Notes: generated by a model from the letters alone, not told the origin. A DNA stretch of 64,000 nucleotides from Pachysolen tannophilus NRRL Y-2460 (GCA_001661245.1 KV454018.1:250692-314691), one strand, 5' to 3'. Counted from the stretch's first letter, positions 1 through 9,993 are shown. Numbers and translations are program-made.

Positions 1-1229
1 AACTATTTTAAAAAAAATAAAAAATAAAAAATTAGTTAGTTATTTATTAAAATTAAAATTCATCAATTAATAGAATAATGGATAATTTTTTTTTTTTTTG
101 AGTAATCAATTATAAAAATAATCAATCCATTAACCTAATAATAATAATCACTTACTTTGATTGTTTTTAATGATTTTTCTTTTTGCAATTAAATTAATTA
201 AACCTTCAAAATTTTTTTCTTAAAAAAAAAAATGAAGAAATAAATAAAAAATAAGTAGAAATTCCCAAAATTAAAAATGGAAAAGAAAAAACTAAAAAAT
301 AAAAAAAAAATTATTAAAAAAAAAAAAAAAAATTAAAATAAAATAAAATACCTTTTCCTTTTACTATCTAAAATGGAAATTGTTTATTATTTATGTCGAA
401 GAATTAATTTATTGTGCTCATAATAAAAGAAAAAAGAGTTAATGAATTAGTGAGAGAAAAAAATGAAGAAAAAAAAAAAGAAAAAAAAGAATCCGGTTTT
501 CTCGAAACCATAGAAACTCTATGTCATACATTATGAATTGTTAATATATTTTAATTTAACGACGGCTATTCAAGTATTAAACCCAGCCGTTTTTCATCTG
601 TTTATGGACAGAATAGGGTAATAACAAGCTAGACATATACATTGGGTTTAAAAATTAAAAATAAAAAAATTTTCGCATGCGGATAGTACGGGAAACTAAT
701 GAAAAGATGAGGGTACGAATATCCCGAAATTAAAAGGCTGGTTTAGAATAACGCTACTATTTTCCTAATAGTTTTTTAGTTTTAAAATTAAATTTTATTA
801 GTTTGTTAAACTATGTTTCGGGTACTCGCATAATCCCATTGGTGCTGGTAGCCCCACCCACCCATCTTAATTACAACCTATCTTTTTTTATTCCTAATTT
901 TTGTTTTACCGGTAAATATCAAAACATCTTTTCGGTTGCGGTATTTTTTTTTTTTTTTGGTTTTTCTTTGTTGTTGTTTTATTGTTTTGTTTTTATTTAC
1001 TTTCTTCGAGTTTATTTCCCGATTGGTTTTTTAGGACCGAAATTTTTTTCTTCTTTTTCTTCTTTTGTATTAAAGGGGAAAGGAAAGGAAAGGAAAGGAA
1101 AGGTTAAAAGAAAAAATTGTACTCAAATTTACTCGAAATGATGTTAATTTTCATAATTTAGTCTATCTCTATATCTCTCTATATATATATATATATATTA
1201 TATATATATAATTACAATGGGTTGTTGTT

Positions 1230-1255
1230 GGTCTCTTGGTCTCTTGGTCTCTTGG
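1230..1255. repeat. Three tandem copies of GGTCTCTT
   Basis: The 8-bp unit GGTCTCTT is repeated three times without error, followed by GG. It lies just outside the hairpin at 1271-1312, in the downstream region of the minus-strand amidotransferase gene. Confidence 0.9.
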
Positions 1256-1270
1256 TTTAATTTAAATTGA

Positions 1271-1312
1271 TTGAAAGTCTCAGCCGGCCATTGCACGGCT
1301 GAGACTTTTCAA
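1271..1312. repeat. Inverted repeat: 13-bp perfect stem, 9-base loop
   Basis: The left arm AAAGTCTCAGCCG (1274-1286) pairs perfectly with the right arm at 1296-1308 across the loop GCCATTGCA. Pairing can continue to 1271/1312 if one extra T is bulged. The arms are much richer in G and C than the surroundings. An A run follows immediately. It sits about 40 bases past the stop of the minus-strand gene, so it could be a 3'-end signal of that transcript; that is inference. Confidence 0.85.
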
Positions 1313-1353
1313 ACAAACCAAAAAAAAAAAAAAAAAAAAACCTTTCTTTTCAG

Positions 1354-2101
1354 TTATTCATTCATAAGAAAATTAACAAATGATTCACCAATTAATGCAC
1401 CTTCATTTTCACTATTTGCATTCAGTTCAAGAAATTTTTCACATAATTCAGGATTAGTTTTACGGAAAACTAATTCAATAATTTTATTTGAAAATTGTTT
1501 TGAAAATTCTGGATGTCCTTGAACTGTTAATATTTTACATTTTAAACTATAAATTCCTTGTATTTTACAATAAATTGTACTTCCAATATTTATAAAATCA
1601 TATTTTTCATCTGGTAATGAATAAATATAATCTTTATGCATTTCTATTAAATTAATATTTTTTTTAAAATAATTTTTAAAAAAAAAATTTTTTGATAAAT
1701 TTTCATTTAATTTAATTTTTTGAATTCCTGCTTCCCATCCTTGTGGATTTCTACAAACTTTACCACCAAATGCAATATTTATAATTTGCAGACCAAAACA
1801 AACACCAACTATAGGTTTATGATAAATTTTAACAATAGATCGAATAAATTCAATTAATTTTAATATCCATCCATCATCACTAAAAGAATCACTTCTTGAA
1901 CCTGTTATATAAAAACCTTTAATTTTTAAAATATCTTCTGATGAAGGTAATTCTTCAAGTATAGCATGATATTTTTTAAAATTTAATTTCATACCACCAT
2001 TTTGTAATAATTTAATTCCTAAATCTCCAAAATCTCCAAATTCTTCAAATCCTGGAATTATAGTATCACAAACAATAACCGCTATATATTGATCCCCAGT
2101 C

Positions 2102-2103
<2 letters not shown>
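1354..2103 (-). CDS. Class I glutamine amidotransferase-like protein (YLR126C type)
   Basis: The 249-residue product has the layout of a stand-alone class I glutamine amidotransferase domain. The nucleophile elbow GVCFGLQ places the catalytic Cys at residue 102, and the second motif GHPEF gives the paired His and Glu at 197 and 199, so the Cys-His-Glu triad is complete. The length and an N-terminal strand ending in VCDTIIPGF match the fungal family of S. cerevisiae YLR126C, whose substrate is not well defined (related proteins act as gamma-glutamyl peptidases or feed ammonia to synthases). No synthase domain is attached. The start is an ATG followed by a conserved-looking strand. No mitochondrial or secretory signal is visible, so a cytosolic location is inferred. 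Confidence 0.8.
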
Positions 2104-2134
<31 letters not shown>

Positions 2135-2508
2135 CAATCTTATTATTAATTATCTCATTATCTCATTATCTTATTCACCTATCAATGTTTATTATAACTT
2201 GTTTACTTTTTTCATCTATTTTTTACACTACTAGTATCACTACTACTATAAAAACTATACAAAGAAACAAAGAAAGACAAGAAAAGAAAAGAAAAGATAA
2301 ATATTAATTATATATTTAAAAGTCATCTGTTATCCAGTAGTGATCACTTGAATAATTAAACATAATTTTTTTTGGTTAATCTTTTTTCTAATATACAAAC
2401 AAACAAACAAACAAACAAACAAAAAAAGATATTCCATAATTCCCTTGACCTAGTTGGTAATTTTTTTTTTTTCAAATCAATTCAGCAACTTTACCTTTTT
2501 CGCCCCAC
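2104..2508. repeat. Intergenic region with two microsatellites
   Basis: It separates two minus-strand genes and would hold the promoter of the amidotransferase gene. It contains an ATT/TTA trinucleotide run (about 2103-2136) directly against the start codon, and an ACAA tetranucleotide run near 2395-2424. No gene is seen. Confidence 0.7.
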
Positions 2509-3063
2509 TTAACGCATTTCATAGTCTTCATCATTATCATCATCAATATCAGAGTCACAATCATAACTCTGAACAGGCCCAAACCCGCCATTACTATAAC
2601 CACTTGTCATATAACTTTCCACAGAATTACCACTATCCCTTGTATTTGAATTATTTCCAAGATGTAATTTATAACCATCAATACCATGATGAGTATTTTG
2701 TAAATTAAATCTTGAATCTGAAGGTTTTTCTAATTGACTAATTCTAACATTATCTTTGAAAAAAGTTCTAATATTACCTTCTGGAGTAAATTGAATATAA
2801 CCACCTTCAGGATGTATAAATGTTGGATAATCAGATCTACAATTATCATTATTTAAATTTAAATTTAAATTTTCAACTTCTTGTTCCGATCTAGTCTTTT
2901 TAGTAACTTCTTGATCATCAGAAAGTCTTCTCTTTGATCTTGTACTTGTTTTCAGTGGCATGGGCACTTGTACAGGAGAATTTCTACCATATTGATAAGA
3001 TATTTTTGCATCTTGATTATGTGGTGAAACCCTCTGACCTTGATAATTAGTTTGATATATCAT
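2509..3063 (-). CDS. Unrecognised small protein with acidic C-terminus
   Basis: I do not recognise this 184-residue protein. The N-terminal third is basic and polar (KTSTRSKRRLSDD, a possible nuclear localisation signal) with an S-P site before it. The middle holds the most ordered-looking part, around YPTFIHPEGGYIQFTPEGNI. The last 20 residues are mostly Asp, Glu and Tyr. No transmembrane segment, zinc ligand set or enzyme motif is visible. The start is an ATG, and 35 bases upstream lies a perfect MCB element (ACGCGT), which in yeasts marks genes expressed at the G1/S transition. A nuclear, cell-cycle-linked regulator would fit, but this is only inferred from the promoter and composition. 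Confidence 0.6.
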   Translation of the reverse strand: MIYQTNYQGQRVSPHNQDAKISYQYGRNSPVQVPMPLKTSTRSKRRLSDDQEVTKKTRSEQEVENLNLNLNNDNCRSDYPTFIHPEGGYIQFTPEGNIRTFFKDNVRISQLEKPSDSRFNLQNTHHGIDGYKLHLGNNSNTRDSGNSVESYMTSGYSNGGFGPVQSYDCDSDIDDDNDEDYEMR

Positions 3064-3555
3064 GATTAACCAAAAACTAAAAAGAAAAACTAAAAAAACG
3101 CGTATTAATATACAAAAAACAAAATTTTTTTAAAAGAAAGAAAAAAAATTATTTTACCCAACTTCTTATATTATTATATAATAGAAAATATCTTTTTTAT
3201 CTATTATTTATCTTTATTTCTTTTCTTTCTCTTTTACTATTTAAACTTCTGTTATACTACTTAAGTTTATAGTCGTGCTGCTGTGCTGCACTTTAAATAA
3301 TTTTTCACTTTCACTTTTTTTTCTGCATGGTGCAAAGCGAAGAAAATAAAAAAAAAATTTTTTTAATCAAGCCGAGAAAAAGGAAAAAGAAAGAAGAATA
3401 AGAAGAGGAAAAAAATTCTAGCCTTTTAATAAAACTTAATTGAATTTATATTGTTGATTTACAATTATTATAAAGTAGAAATTAACTAGACTATAAAAAA
3501 ATTGTTACGTAATATATATATATAACTATATATATAACTATATATTTTATTTAAA
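3064..3555. other. Intergenic region between unknown gene and TYS1
   Basis: It lies upstream of the unknown gene and downstream of TYS1, both on the minus strand. It holds the MCB site at 3098-3103, a GC-poor stretch with a CTGTGCTGCTGTGCTGC-like short repeat near 3276-3290, and an AT alternating tract at 3513-3547 close to the TYS1 stop. Nothing else is recognised. Confidence 0.6.
3098..3103. promoter_or_regulatory. MCB element (ACGCGT)
   Basis: A perfect palindromic MluI cell-cycle box lies 35 bases upstream of the ATG of the minus-strand unknown gene. In budding yeasts MBF (Mbp1-Swi6) binds this sequence to drive G1/S transcription. A single site this close to the start codon is unusual, so function is not certain. 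Confidence 0.4.
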
Positions 3556-4791
3556 TTAATTTAAATTTGAAGTTTCTAAATTTTTAGTTATTGTATTAAT
3601 TTCTCCATTTATCTCTTGTGAATTTTGTGAATCTTGTGATTGATCAAGTTTAGCTCCAGGGTATTTACTACCTTTATTTTTCAATTTTTTAGTTTTCTTT
3701 AAATCTTTTGAATTTGATGTTCCTACAGGGTAAGCTTTTTCTTGAACTTGTTTAAATTCTGGAGTATTTTCAAATTCTTCTCTAATTGGTGCTAATAATT
3801 CATTAATTGCATCTGTTACACCAATTTTTAAATCTGGTGGTGATAATTTTTCATTTTTAAAATCATTTTTTAAATTTTCAAATGAATTATAAGTTATAGG
3901 ACCACCAAATTTTTCAGGTCTATTAATGAAAAATTCAAATTTTCCAACAATTTCAGTTTTTAAATGATAAATTGGTACTAAAACATATTCAATAAATGAT
4001 AATAAACCATTTTCTTCAATATTACCTGGTGCACAAAATGCAGAATTAATTTTTTTTTTAACTTGTTTTGGATCTTCTAAAATATCAATCTTTGAATTTG
4101 GATCAGACAGTGACATCTTACCACCTTGAGCCAATCCTGGAACCATTGGATTCATTAAATGAGCTCTTTTTTTATAACCTAAACTTGGTAAATTTTCTTC
4201 AGCAAGAACAAAAATTTTTCTTTGATCAACTCCACCAAATTGAACATCACATTCTAAATATTGTTCATCTAATGCTTGCATTATAGGATAAATCAACCCT
4301 GATAATAATGGATTCGAAACTTGTTTAACAACATCTGCACCTGCTCTTTTAGCATCATTTTGAGAAACTACATTGGACATTCTGAAAACATCCATAGTAT
4401 AATCTGGTGTTAATTGATAAGATGAACCAGTAACAAATCTTAATTTTTCAATTGGTACATTGATCGATTTTAAAATCGCTTTGATCACATATTCATAATA
4501 TTTAGCTCTATATTTAACAGTTTCTAAAGGTGCTTTCATATTATCCAAATAAGCATGTAAATCTGCTAATAAAACTGTAACTTCACATCCAGCTTTTAAA
4601 AAATCAGCTAATTTTGTCATTGGAACAAAATAACCACAATGAGGTTTACCTGTTGGAGCAGTTCCTAAATAAATTTTTAAAGGTCTTTTTTCAACTTCTA
4701 AAACATTTTTAATAATTTGAGCATTTAAAACTTCTTGTAAATTTCTAGTTATTAAGTTAAACTGTTCTTCCGGATCAGTTACTAATGACAT
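3556..4791 (-). CDS. TYS1: Cytosolic tyrosyl-tRNA synthetase
   Basis: A 411-residue class I aminoacyl-tRNA synthetase that charges tRNA-Tyr. The HIGH-type motif appears as [11 protein letters not shown] (residues 45-54), the Tyr/ATP pocket strand as [14 protein letters not shown] (71-84), and the KMSKS-type loop at 225-229. The C-terminal tail after the anticodon-binding helices is Lys-rich and ends its conserved part with GSKYPGA, like the yeast enzyme. Length is close to S. cerevisiae Tys1 (394), with a longer Ser/Asn-rich end. The middle residue of KMS-x-S (residue 228) is encoded by CTG; S. cerevisiae has Ala there, which bears on the genetic code. The upstream region shared with YPP1 has two Gcn4-type sites, fitting general amino-acid control. 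Confidence 0.97.
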   Translation of the reverse strand: MSLVTDPEEQFNLITRNLQEVLNAQIIKNVLEVEKRPLKIYLGTAPTGKPHCGYFVPMTKLADFLKAGCEVTVLLADLHAYLDNMKAPLETVKYRAKYYEYVIKAILKSINVPIEKLRFVTGSSYQLTPDYTMDVFRMSNVVSQNDAKRAGADVVKQVSNPLLSGLIYPIMQALDEQYLECDVQFGGVDQRKIFVLAEENLPSLGYKKRAHLMNPMVPGLAQGGKMSLSDPNSKIDILEDPKQVKKKINSAFCAPGNIEENGLLSFIEYVLVPIYHLKTEIVGKFEFFINRPEKFGGPITYNSFENLKNDFKNEKLSPPDLKIGVTDAINELLAPIREEFENTPEFKQVQEKAYPVGTSNSKDLKKTKKLKNKGSKYPGAKLDQSQDSQNSQEINGEINTITKNLETSNLN

Positions 4792-4967
4792 TTTTCCAAA
4801 TAACCAAATAACTATAAAAAAAAAATAAAAAATAAAAAAGAAAAAAAAAAAACTACCCCAAATATATATATATATGCCTAAAGCAACTTATCAAAGATAC
4901 AAATACTATCTATAGTCAACAAGATCAACAATTAATAATAAATCTATTGAATTTATACTATATCTTT

Positions 4968-4974
4968 TGACTCA
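4968..4974. promoter_or_regulatory. Gcn4-type site TGACTCA
   Basis: A perfect TGACTCA lies 177 bases upstream of the TYS1 start codon. Gcn4 binds this sequence in amino-acid starvation, and many aminoacyl-tRNA synthetase genes are targets in yeast. Function here is inferred. Confidence 0.45.
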
Positions 4975-5122
4975 TTTTTTAAAAATTTTTCATTATTTCG
5001 ATTTCTTCAAAGATAGTCAAAGCCAAACAAGTCAAACAAGTCAAAATTACACGACGTTTTATTCCACCAAAAGTCTTTACCAAAGAGATGATGAGTGATG
5101 GTTTGTTGGTGGGTTGGATCTT

Positions 5123-5129
5123 TGAGTCA
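5123..5129. promoter_or_regulatory. Second Gcn4-type site TGAGTCA
   Basis: The reverse complement of TGACTCA, about 330 bases upstream of the TYS1 start. It is the second copy in the same divergent promoter region. Confidence 0.4.
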
Positions 5130-5805
5130 CCGATCAATGAAGGGGTAGGTGATCATCTGTAGGAGTTTCCATGGGCGGTACTATAAGACCTGGATAAAAC
5201 ATGGGTTTTCCTTGGTTTTTTTTTTTAGAATGTTGATTTGATAGTTAAGGTGAAAAAGGTAATTAAGGTAAATCAGGAGTAATTGCAATTTGCTAATGAT
5301 TTTTTATTGTAGATACCAAGAATTAATTAACTATAGAAGAATCTTAAAAAGCTTCCATTGGAAAGTAAAGTAAATCAAAGTGAGATTTCACAAGAACCTG
5401 ATCATTCCAATAGACCAAAGAAGAACAAGAAGAAAAAAAAAAATTTTTTTGGACGAGAAGAACTAAAGATAAGAATATGAAATTGTAATAAAATGGAGAA
5501 TTACAATGTTCAAATTTGTAAATTAAGTGAAGTCTGATTATTGATATTATAAGATATCAAAGATCTAAAAGACCTGATTTTTTGCTCTTATAATGTTTTT
5601 AATTCGACGAAATTACTCTGGAGTTGTACTATAATCGTTAAAATAAACCTTTTATAGAGAAAAATACAATTTGAAAATTTTCCTTCGTAAATCTGAAAAA
5701 CAAAACGTAACCATTAATTATTTATTTAATTAATTAATTAATCTTATTAATCCATTGATCTATTTATTGGGATATATAGTTTAATGAATTAGAGCAGTGC
5801 CAATT

Positions 5806-8385
5806 ATGAAGATTGTAGATCTTGTGGATCCAAGATTGATAAGTTTGGCGTATGGTTCATTCTCTGTATCGAGCATAGATACTCCAATTGATAATTTAAT
5901 AAATATTGATTCAAAGATCAATAAAAATGATTTAGATCAAAATTTCTCAGAATTAATAGAACTTTCTTTAAAAAATTTAGAATTGATTGATAAAGAAAAT
6001 GAAATAGAATATTATACTTATGGTGTTGTGGTGTTAGCGGATTTATTTTATATGAATAAACAATTTGAAAAATCATTGGATTATTTAAAACAAGTGACAT
6101 TGTCAATACAACAATTATCATCTGCGGATCAAGTTTCATTTTTCCATTTTTATTTATCGTTAAGATCAATTTACTTAAAACTTTCAATTGATAATATGGA
6201 ACTTGAAAATTGTTTAGTGGAATTAAATAATATTCAATTACCTTCCAAATCAAACGTCATGGGAAGATATTATCTTGATTTAGTTATTGCTCAAATAAGT
6301 ATATTATTAAAGGAAAAGACATTTGATCAACTTGAAAAAATTTTTATTAAGAATTATAATTTGTTCATATCATTTATCACTTATCATTATTATAATTTTA
6401 AAAAATTTAATTCAAAAGAATTATCATCATATTGTAATAATTTAATAAAAAAATTTAATGAAACAATTAAATTCCCATCAGCAAAGCAAAATAATTTTGA
6501 ATATGAATTTTTCTTGGATAATCTTTTTGAAAAAATTGAATTATATCCAAATATTATTACAATTGGCTCTTTAAAACAAGTTTTAATCAACTCTTTTGGT
6601 AAAACATTTCAAAGTATTTCAATTTTGAAAAATTTTATAATATTGTTAATTAATGAATCTGATACAAATAATGATAACATTGATAATGAACAAGAAATTA
6701 TATCCAGTTTCCGTGTTTATCTTGAATATAATGACAAGTTTAAGCTTTTGAATAAAAATCAGTATAGAGATTTGTTAGAGATCATATATACTTTTACTAG
6801 AATTTTGAAATATTTAACAAATTTTAAAAATCATGATAATGAAAGAATTGAATTAATTAATAGTTATTCTTTTCAATTATATGATTTATTAAAAATTTTA
6901 AACAGAGATTTAAAATTTGATTATTATCTTGAGAATGATATAGATATTGATAATGGTAACCATTTATCATGCTTGGATAATAAGATTTATGCCAATGAAT
7001 TATTATCATACGAATTATCTAAGAGCTGGTATACATTAGCAATGTCATTCAAATACCTTGCTGAATATGATTCGCCATTATTAGAAGATGTTCATAAATA
7101 TTTAAAATATGCAATTGCAAATTTTCAAAATGCGATCAAATTAACTTTAAAATTGAATAATGAAAATCATGTTTTTTTTTATGATTATGCAATTGTCTTG
7201 ACGAAATTAAATAAATTAAAACCTTCATTAAAATTAATTAAATTATGTCTAACAGTAGACAATTTAAATTTTAAATATTGGAATTTTTTAATATTACTAT
7301 ATTCTTCAATTGATAATGAAAATTTTAAAAATTTGGAAAAATTAATCAATAATTCTGTATTATTGTTAAACCAAGAATTAGAAGATGAACAATTTTTATC
7401 AAATTTATCAATTATAGAGAAATATAATATTTTGCAATTGAAAATGACACATCTTTCTTTAATTGAGTTGATGAACAAAGATCTTTATCCAACTTTAGAA
7501 TATCTTCCAGAACTCTTTAAGTTGTATAATAGATTGTTTGGAAATGTTGTTGAATCTTCTCATTTGGTGATAAACAAAAACGACGACAATGGCACTATTT
7601 TCAGTTCAACGGTAACGTCATCCCAGCAGTATTCTCATAGACCTAGCATTGCAAATCCTTTAAAAAGCGATCATCATCAGCAGCAGCAGCGACAACTGCA
7701 ATTGCAGAATGGAAAATCAGAAGAAAAATTAAACGGGTCAACAGGTTTAAACAAATCTTCAAAATCAATTAGAAAAAGAATTTTTTCTTCAAGTAACACT
7801 TCCAAAAACTCCAATCTGCCTCATGCTAGAATTATCACCAATGGTAAATCACATCCACCCGAAAAAAAAGTTGAACGACTGATATTACAAGAACTATGGT
7901 TATTTGCTTCAACCTTATACTTGAAAGCTTCATATTTACAAGACTCGGAAAATTGTATAATCGAAGCAGAAAACTGTTACGAGATTAATTCTAAGACACA
8001 TTCAAAATTGGGACTATTAACTTTGATAACTAATAGGTTGAAGCTTTCATTTCAAGAGTTTGAAATATCAATAGATTTGGATGATAAAAATCTAGAAAGT
8101 ATCTTAGGATTGGCAAAACTTTTTTTAGAAACTGAGAACAATGAAGAAATTTTCATAAATTTAAAAGATAGACAAGCTGCTGAAATTCGTATCAAATTTT
8201 TTTTGGAAAATATACTGAATGATTATAAATTTTTAAACTATGGTGAAATTTATTATTTCTTATCGATAATATATGAGAAATACCAAGATTTCACACAGTT
8301 GAATAAATCTCTTTGGAAATGTATTGAATTGGAAGAAATCAGACCAGTTAGAGATTTTGGGTGTATTGAAAAATTCCCTTACTAA
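5806..8385 (+). CDS. YPP1: Ypp1-like TPR scaffold of the PI4-kinase complex
   Basis: An 859-residue protein made almost wholly of paired helices, as expected for the TPR family that includes yeast Ypp1 and animal TTC7. Ypp1 anchors the phosphatidylinositol 4-kinase Stt4 at plasma-membrane patches together with Efr3. The N-terminus, DLVDPRLISLAYGSF, and the C-terminal TPR block (ENCYEINSKTHSKLGLLTL, then a repeat with LESILGLAKLFLE) are the most recognisable parts. A polar insert at about residues 590-690, with His/Gln and Ser/Lys runs, splits the TPR array. The open frame extends upstream through a GTG, but the first ATG (MKIVDLVDP) is at 5806 and is chosen. S. cerevisiae Ypp1 is slightly shorter (about 817). 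Confidence 0.8.
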   Translation: MKIVDLVDPRLISLAYGSFSVSSIDTPIDNLINIDSKINKNDLDQNFSELIELSLKNLELIDKENEIEYYTYGVVVLADLFYMNKQFEKSLDYLKQVTLSIQQLSSADQVSFFHFYLSLRSIYLKLSIDNMELENCLVELNNIQLPSKSNVMGRYYLDLVIAQISILLKEKTFDQLEKIFIKNYNLFISFITYHYYNFKKFNSKELSSYCNNLIKKFNETIKFPSAKQNNFEYEFFLDNLFEKIELYPNIITIGSLKQVLINSFGKTFQSISILKNFIILLINESDTNNDNIDNEQEIISSFRVYLEYNDKFKLLNKNQYRDLLEIIYTFTRILKYLTNFKNHDNERIELINSYSFQLYDLLKILNRDLKFDYYLENDIDIDNGNHLSCLDNKIYANELLSYELSKSWYTLAMSFKYLAEYDSPLLEDVHKYLKYAIANFQNAIKLTLKLNNENHVFFYDYAIVLTKLNKLKPSLKLIKLCLTVDNLNFKYWNFLILLYSSIDNENFKNLEKLINNSVLLLNQELEDEQFLSNLSIIEKYNILQLKMTHLSLIELMNKDLYPTLEYLPELFKLYNRLFGNVVESSHLVINKNDDNGTIFSSTVTSSQQYSHRPSIANPLKSDHHQQQQRQLQLQNGKSEEKLNGSTGLNKSSKSIRKRIFSSSNTSKNSNLPHARIITNGKSHPPEKKVERLILQELWLFASTLYLKASYLQDSENCIIEAENCYEINSKTHSKLGLLTLITNRLKLSFQEFEISIDLDDKNLESILGLAKLFLETENNEEIFINLKDRQAAEIRIKFFLENILNDYKFLNYGEIYYFLSIIYEKYQDFTQLNKSLWKCIELEEIRPVRDFGCIEKFPY

Positions 8386-8719
8386 CTTTTCTGTCCTTCT
8401 TCTTGTTCTCTTGGTTTGATATAGTATTAGAAAATTAATAGATAGATTTATGTACTGCAGTGAAAAAAAAAAAATTGAAAATTGAAAAAAAAAATGCGGC
8501 TCCAAATGTATGTGGAAATCGTTATCAGTAGTCGTATCTTAAATCTATCTAATTTTTTTTTTTTTTTATAAAGTTCAAGTTTTTTCTAATTTTTGGTTTA
8601 TATATAATAGCTTTCATTCAAAGATATTGATATTTAAAGCAAGTATTTATCAAATTTTTTTTTTTTGATTTTCAGTATTTGTTCAAATCAAATTATCAGC
8701 TACGTATTATTCCAAAAAA
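8386..8719. other. Intergenic region, poly-A/T tracts only
   Basis: It follows YPP1 and precedes the next plus-strand gene. Several A and T runs of 10-16 bases are present; no other feature was found. Confidence 0.55.
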
Positions 8720-9055
8720 ATGAATCGTCACACTGAACAAACATCAGGAAATTTAAGACAAAGATCGGCATATTCTGAACCAATCTCAACAACAAAAGAT
8801 TTTGATCCAGATGTTTCACCAAACCAACTTTCAGAGGAAGAGATTAAGAAAGAAATGGAAACACCTTTAAGTTTCAAAGATGCGTTAGGACTCTTGTGCA
8901 TTCTCGTACCTTTAGGGTTATTTGTGTGGTTCCAAGGTTATTTGTATTCTAAACAATCAAGTGGAAAGGCCCCAGAACGCAACCTTTTCATGGACTTCTT
9001 GGGTTCTCTAGTAAATGACAACAATGAGAATAATGTTGAAAATACAAATAGTTGA
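8720..9055 (+). CDS. Small single-pass membrane protein, unrecognised
   Basis: A 111-residue protein with a hydrophilic N-terminal half (residues 1-54, Ser/Thr/Glu-rich) and one clear hydrophobic helix at about 57-76 (LGLLCILVPLGLFVWFQGYL). It ends in a polar Asn/Glu-rich tail of about 35 residues. The arrangement suggests a membrane protein with its N-terminus in the cytosol. There is no signal peptide. The ATG is preceded by a run of A, a typical yeast start context. I could not match it to a named gene; short conserved-looking pieces are the helix and the RNLFMDFLGSL segment just after it. Confidence 0.6.
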   Translation: MNRHTEQTSGNLRQRSAYSEPISTTKDFDPDVSPNQLSEEEIKKEMETPLSFKDALGLLCILVPLGLFVWFQGYLYSKQSSGKAPERNLFMDFLGSLVNDNNENNVENTNS

Positions 9056-9457
9056 GCCAAGAGAGTACCGCTGCGGTTTATAGACGTATTTTTTAATTTT
9101 TTTTTGTCACTCACTTTATATAACGTTCTACTTGTTTCATTTCCGAGAGAATAAAGAAAACTAACTTATTTTTTGAATAAACTGATTATCGATATGTATA
9201 TGACATATCCAGCTTATTGAAGAAGTGATTCTATATAAAAGAGTACTAGGTAACATTTAGACTCGTTGGTTTTTGTAGTTTACAATAATTAAGGTTTATT
9301 TGGGCTTCTGGGCTGCTGGACTGCTGGGTTTGAACTTGAGCGGTACTAAAGAAGAAACAGTCAGAAAACCACAGTAGTGCGCCGATAGCAAAATATTTTT
9401 CTTTAGGGAAAAAAGTGAAAAATGAAAAAAAAAAAAAAAAAAAAGAACGCCGATATT
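9056..9457. other. Intergenic region downstream of tRNA-Trp
   Basis: It lies between the small membrane protein and the minus-strand tRNA-Trp. A run of A at about 9426-9444 is the Pol III terminator of that tRNA when read on the minus strand. A frame across 9246-9497 runs into the tRNA and is not credible. Confidence 0.6.
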
Positions 9458-9549
9458 GACATGGACAGGAATTGAACCTGCAACCTTTCGATGACACTGC
9501 TAGAAGTTTTCAATTGGAGTCGAAAGCTCTACCATTGAGCCACCACATC
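9458..9549 (-). tRNA. tRNA-Trp (CCA) with a 21-base intron
   Basis: Read on the minus strand, the acceptor arms GATGTGG and CCATGTC pair with two G-U wobbles. The D arm is GGCTC..GAGC, the anticodon stem TTCGA/TCGAA encloses CTCCAAT, and the T arm is GCAGG TTCAATT CCTGT. The anticodon CCA is Trp. A 21-base intron (9493-9513) interrupts the gene one base after the anticodon, the canonical position for yeast tRNA-Trp. Exon 1 is 9514-9549 and exon 2 is 9458-9492. A long T run follows on the minus strand as terminator. Confidence 0.95.
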
Positions 9550-9993
9550 ATTCGGTAGGCAAGTCTCTAAATTTTTCATTTTTATTCTAATTACATAAAT
9601 ACTTAAAACATAAGGCTGTAATATAAATTCTTCAGTTGTATTATTTATTACTCAGAGAACTCAAGTAACTAGGATACAAGGACAAAAAGCAAAAAAAGAA
9701 AAATCAAACACTTATTAACTACTGTAAACTACTTTTAAGAGTCTTTGTAAAGAATCGGTATAAAGATTTTCATGGAATTAAAAAAAAGCAAGAAATTTAC
9801 CTCACCTCATCCTATTGAATAATGATGATATGTTTTAAAACTTAAGTTTCTACAATTCGGATTTATGAACAGATATATGAAATACGTATATAAACAACTT
9901 TATTTACAATAAGTGAAACCAGTGAATAAAAATAAAATGGAATAAAATAAATTAAAATAAATTAAATTAAATTAAAATAAAATAAAATAACCC
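9550..9993. other. Intergenic region TIM13 / tRNA-Trp
   Basis: It lies downstream of TIM13 and upstream of tRNA-Trp. The last 50 bases (9940-9990) are an irregular AAATTA/AAATA repeat. No gene is visible. Confidence 0.55.

Larger units (their letters stand above)
1..1353. other. AT-rich left flank without a recognisable gene
   Basis: This 1.35-kb stretch is dominated by A and T runs and holds no frame that looks like a real protein. Visible structure: a run of GGAAA-type units near 1076-1104, a TA dinucleotide tract near 1183-1210, three copies of an 8-bp unit at 1230-1255, and a strong hairpin at 1271-1312. The right end lies downstream of the amidotransferase gene on the minus strand. Confidence 0.6.
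4792..5805. promoter_or_regulatory. Divergent promoter region TYS1/YPP1
   Basis: About 1 kb of non-coding DNA between two divergent genes. It contains two matches to the Gcn4 site (4968-4974 and 5123-5129). The part from 5040 to 5220 is richer in G than the rest. I looked for tRNA and snoRNA features here and did not find a convincing one. Confidence 0.6.

Noticed and set aside
803-1141. Plus-strand frame of 112 codons in the left flank
   Set aside because: Made of T-rich low-complexity codons and a GGAAA repeat; no family feature.
3421-3432. U5 snRNA-like loop word GCCTTTTA
   Set aside because: Flanks do not form the U5 stem, and the loop lacks the conserved AC after the T run.
9246-9497. 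Minus-strand frame of 83 codons
   Set aside because: It overlaps the tRNA-Trp gene and its T-run terminator.
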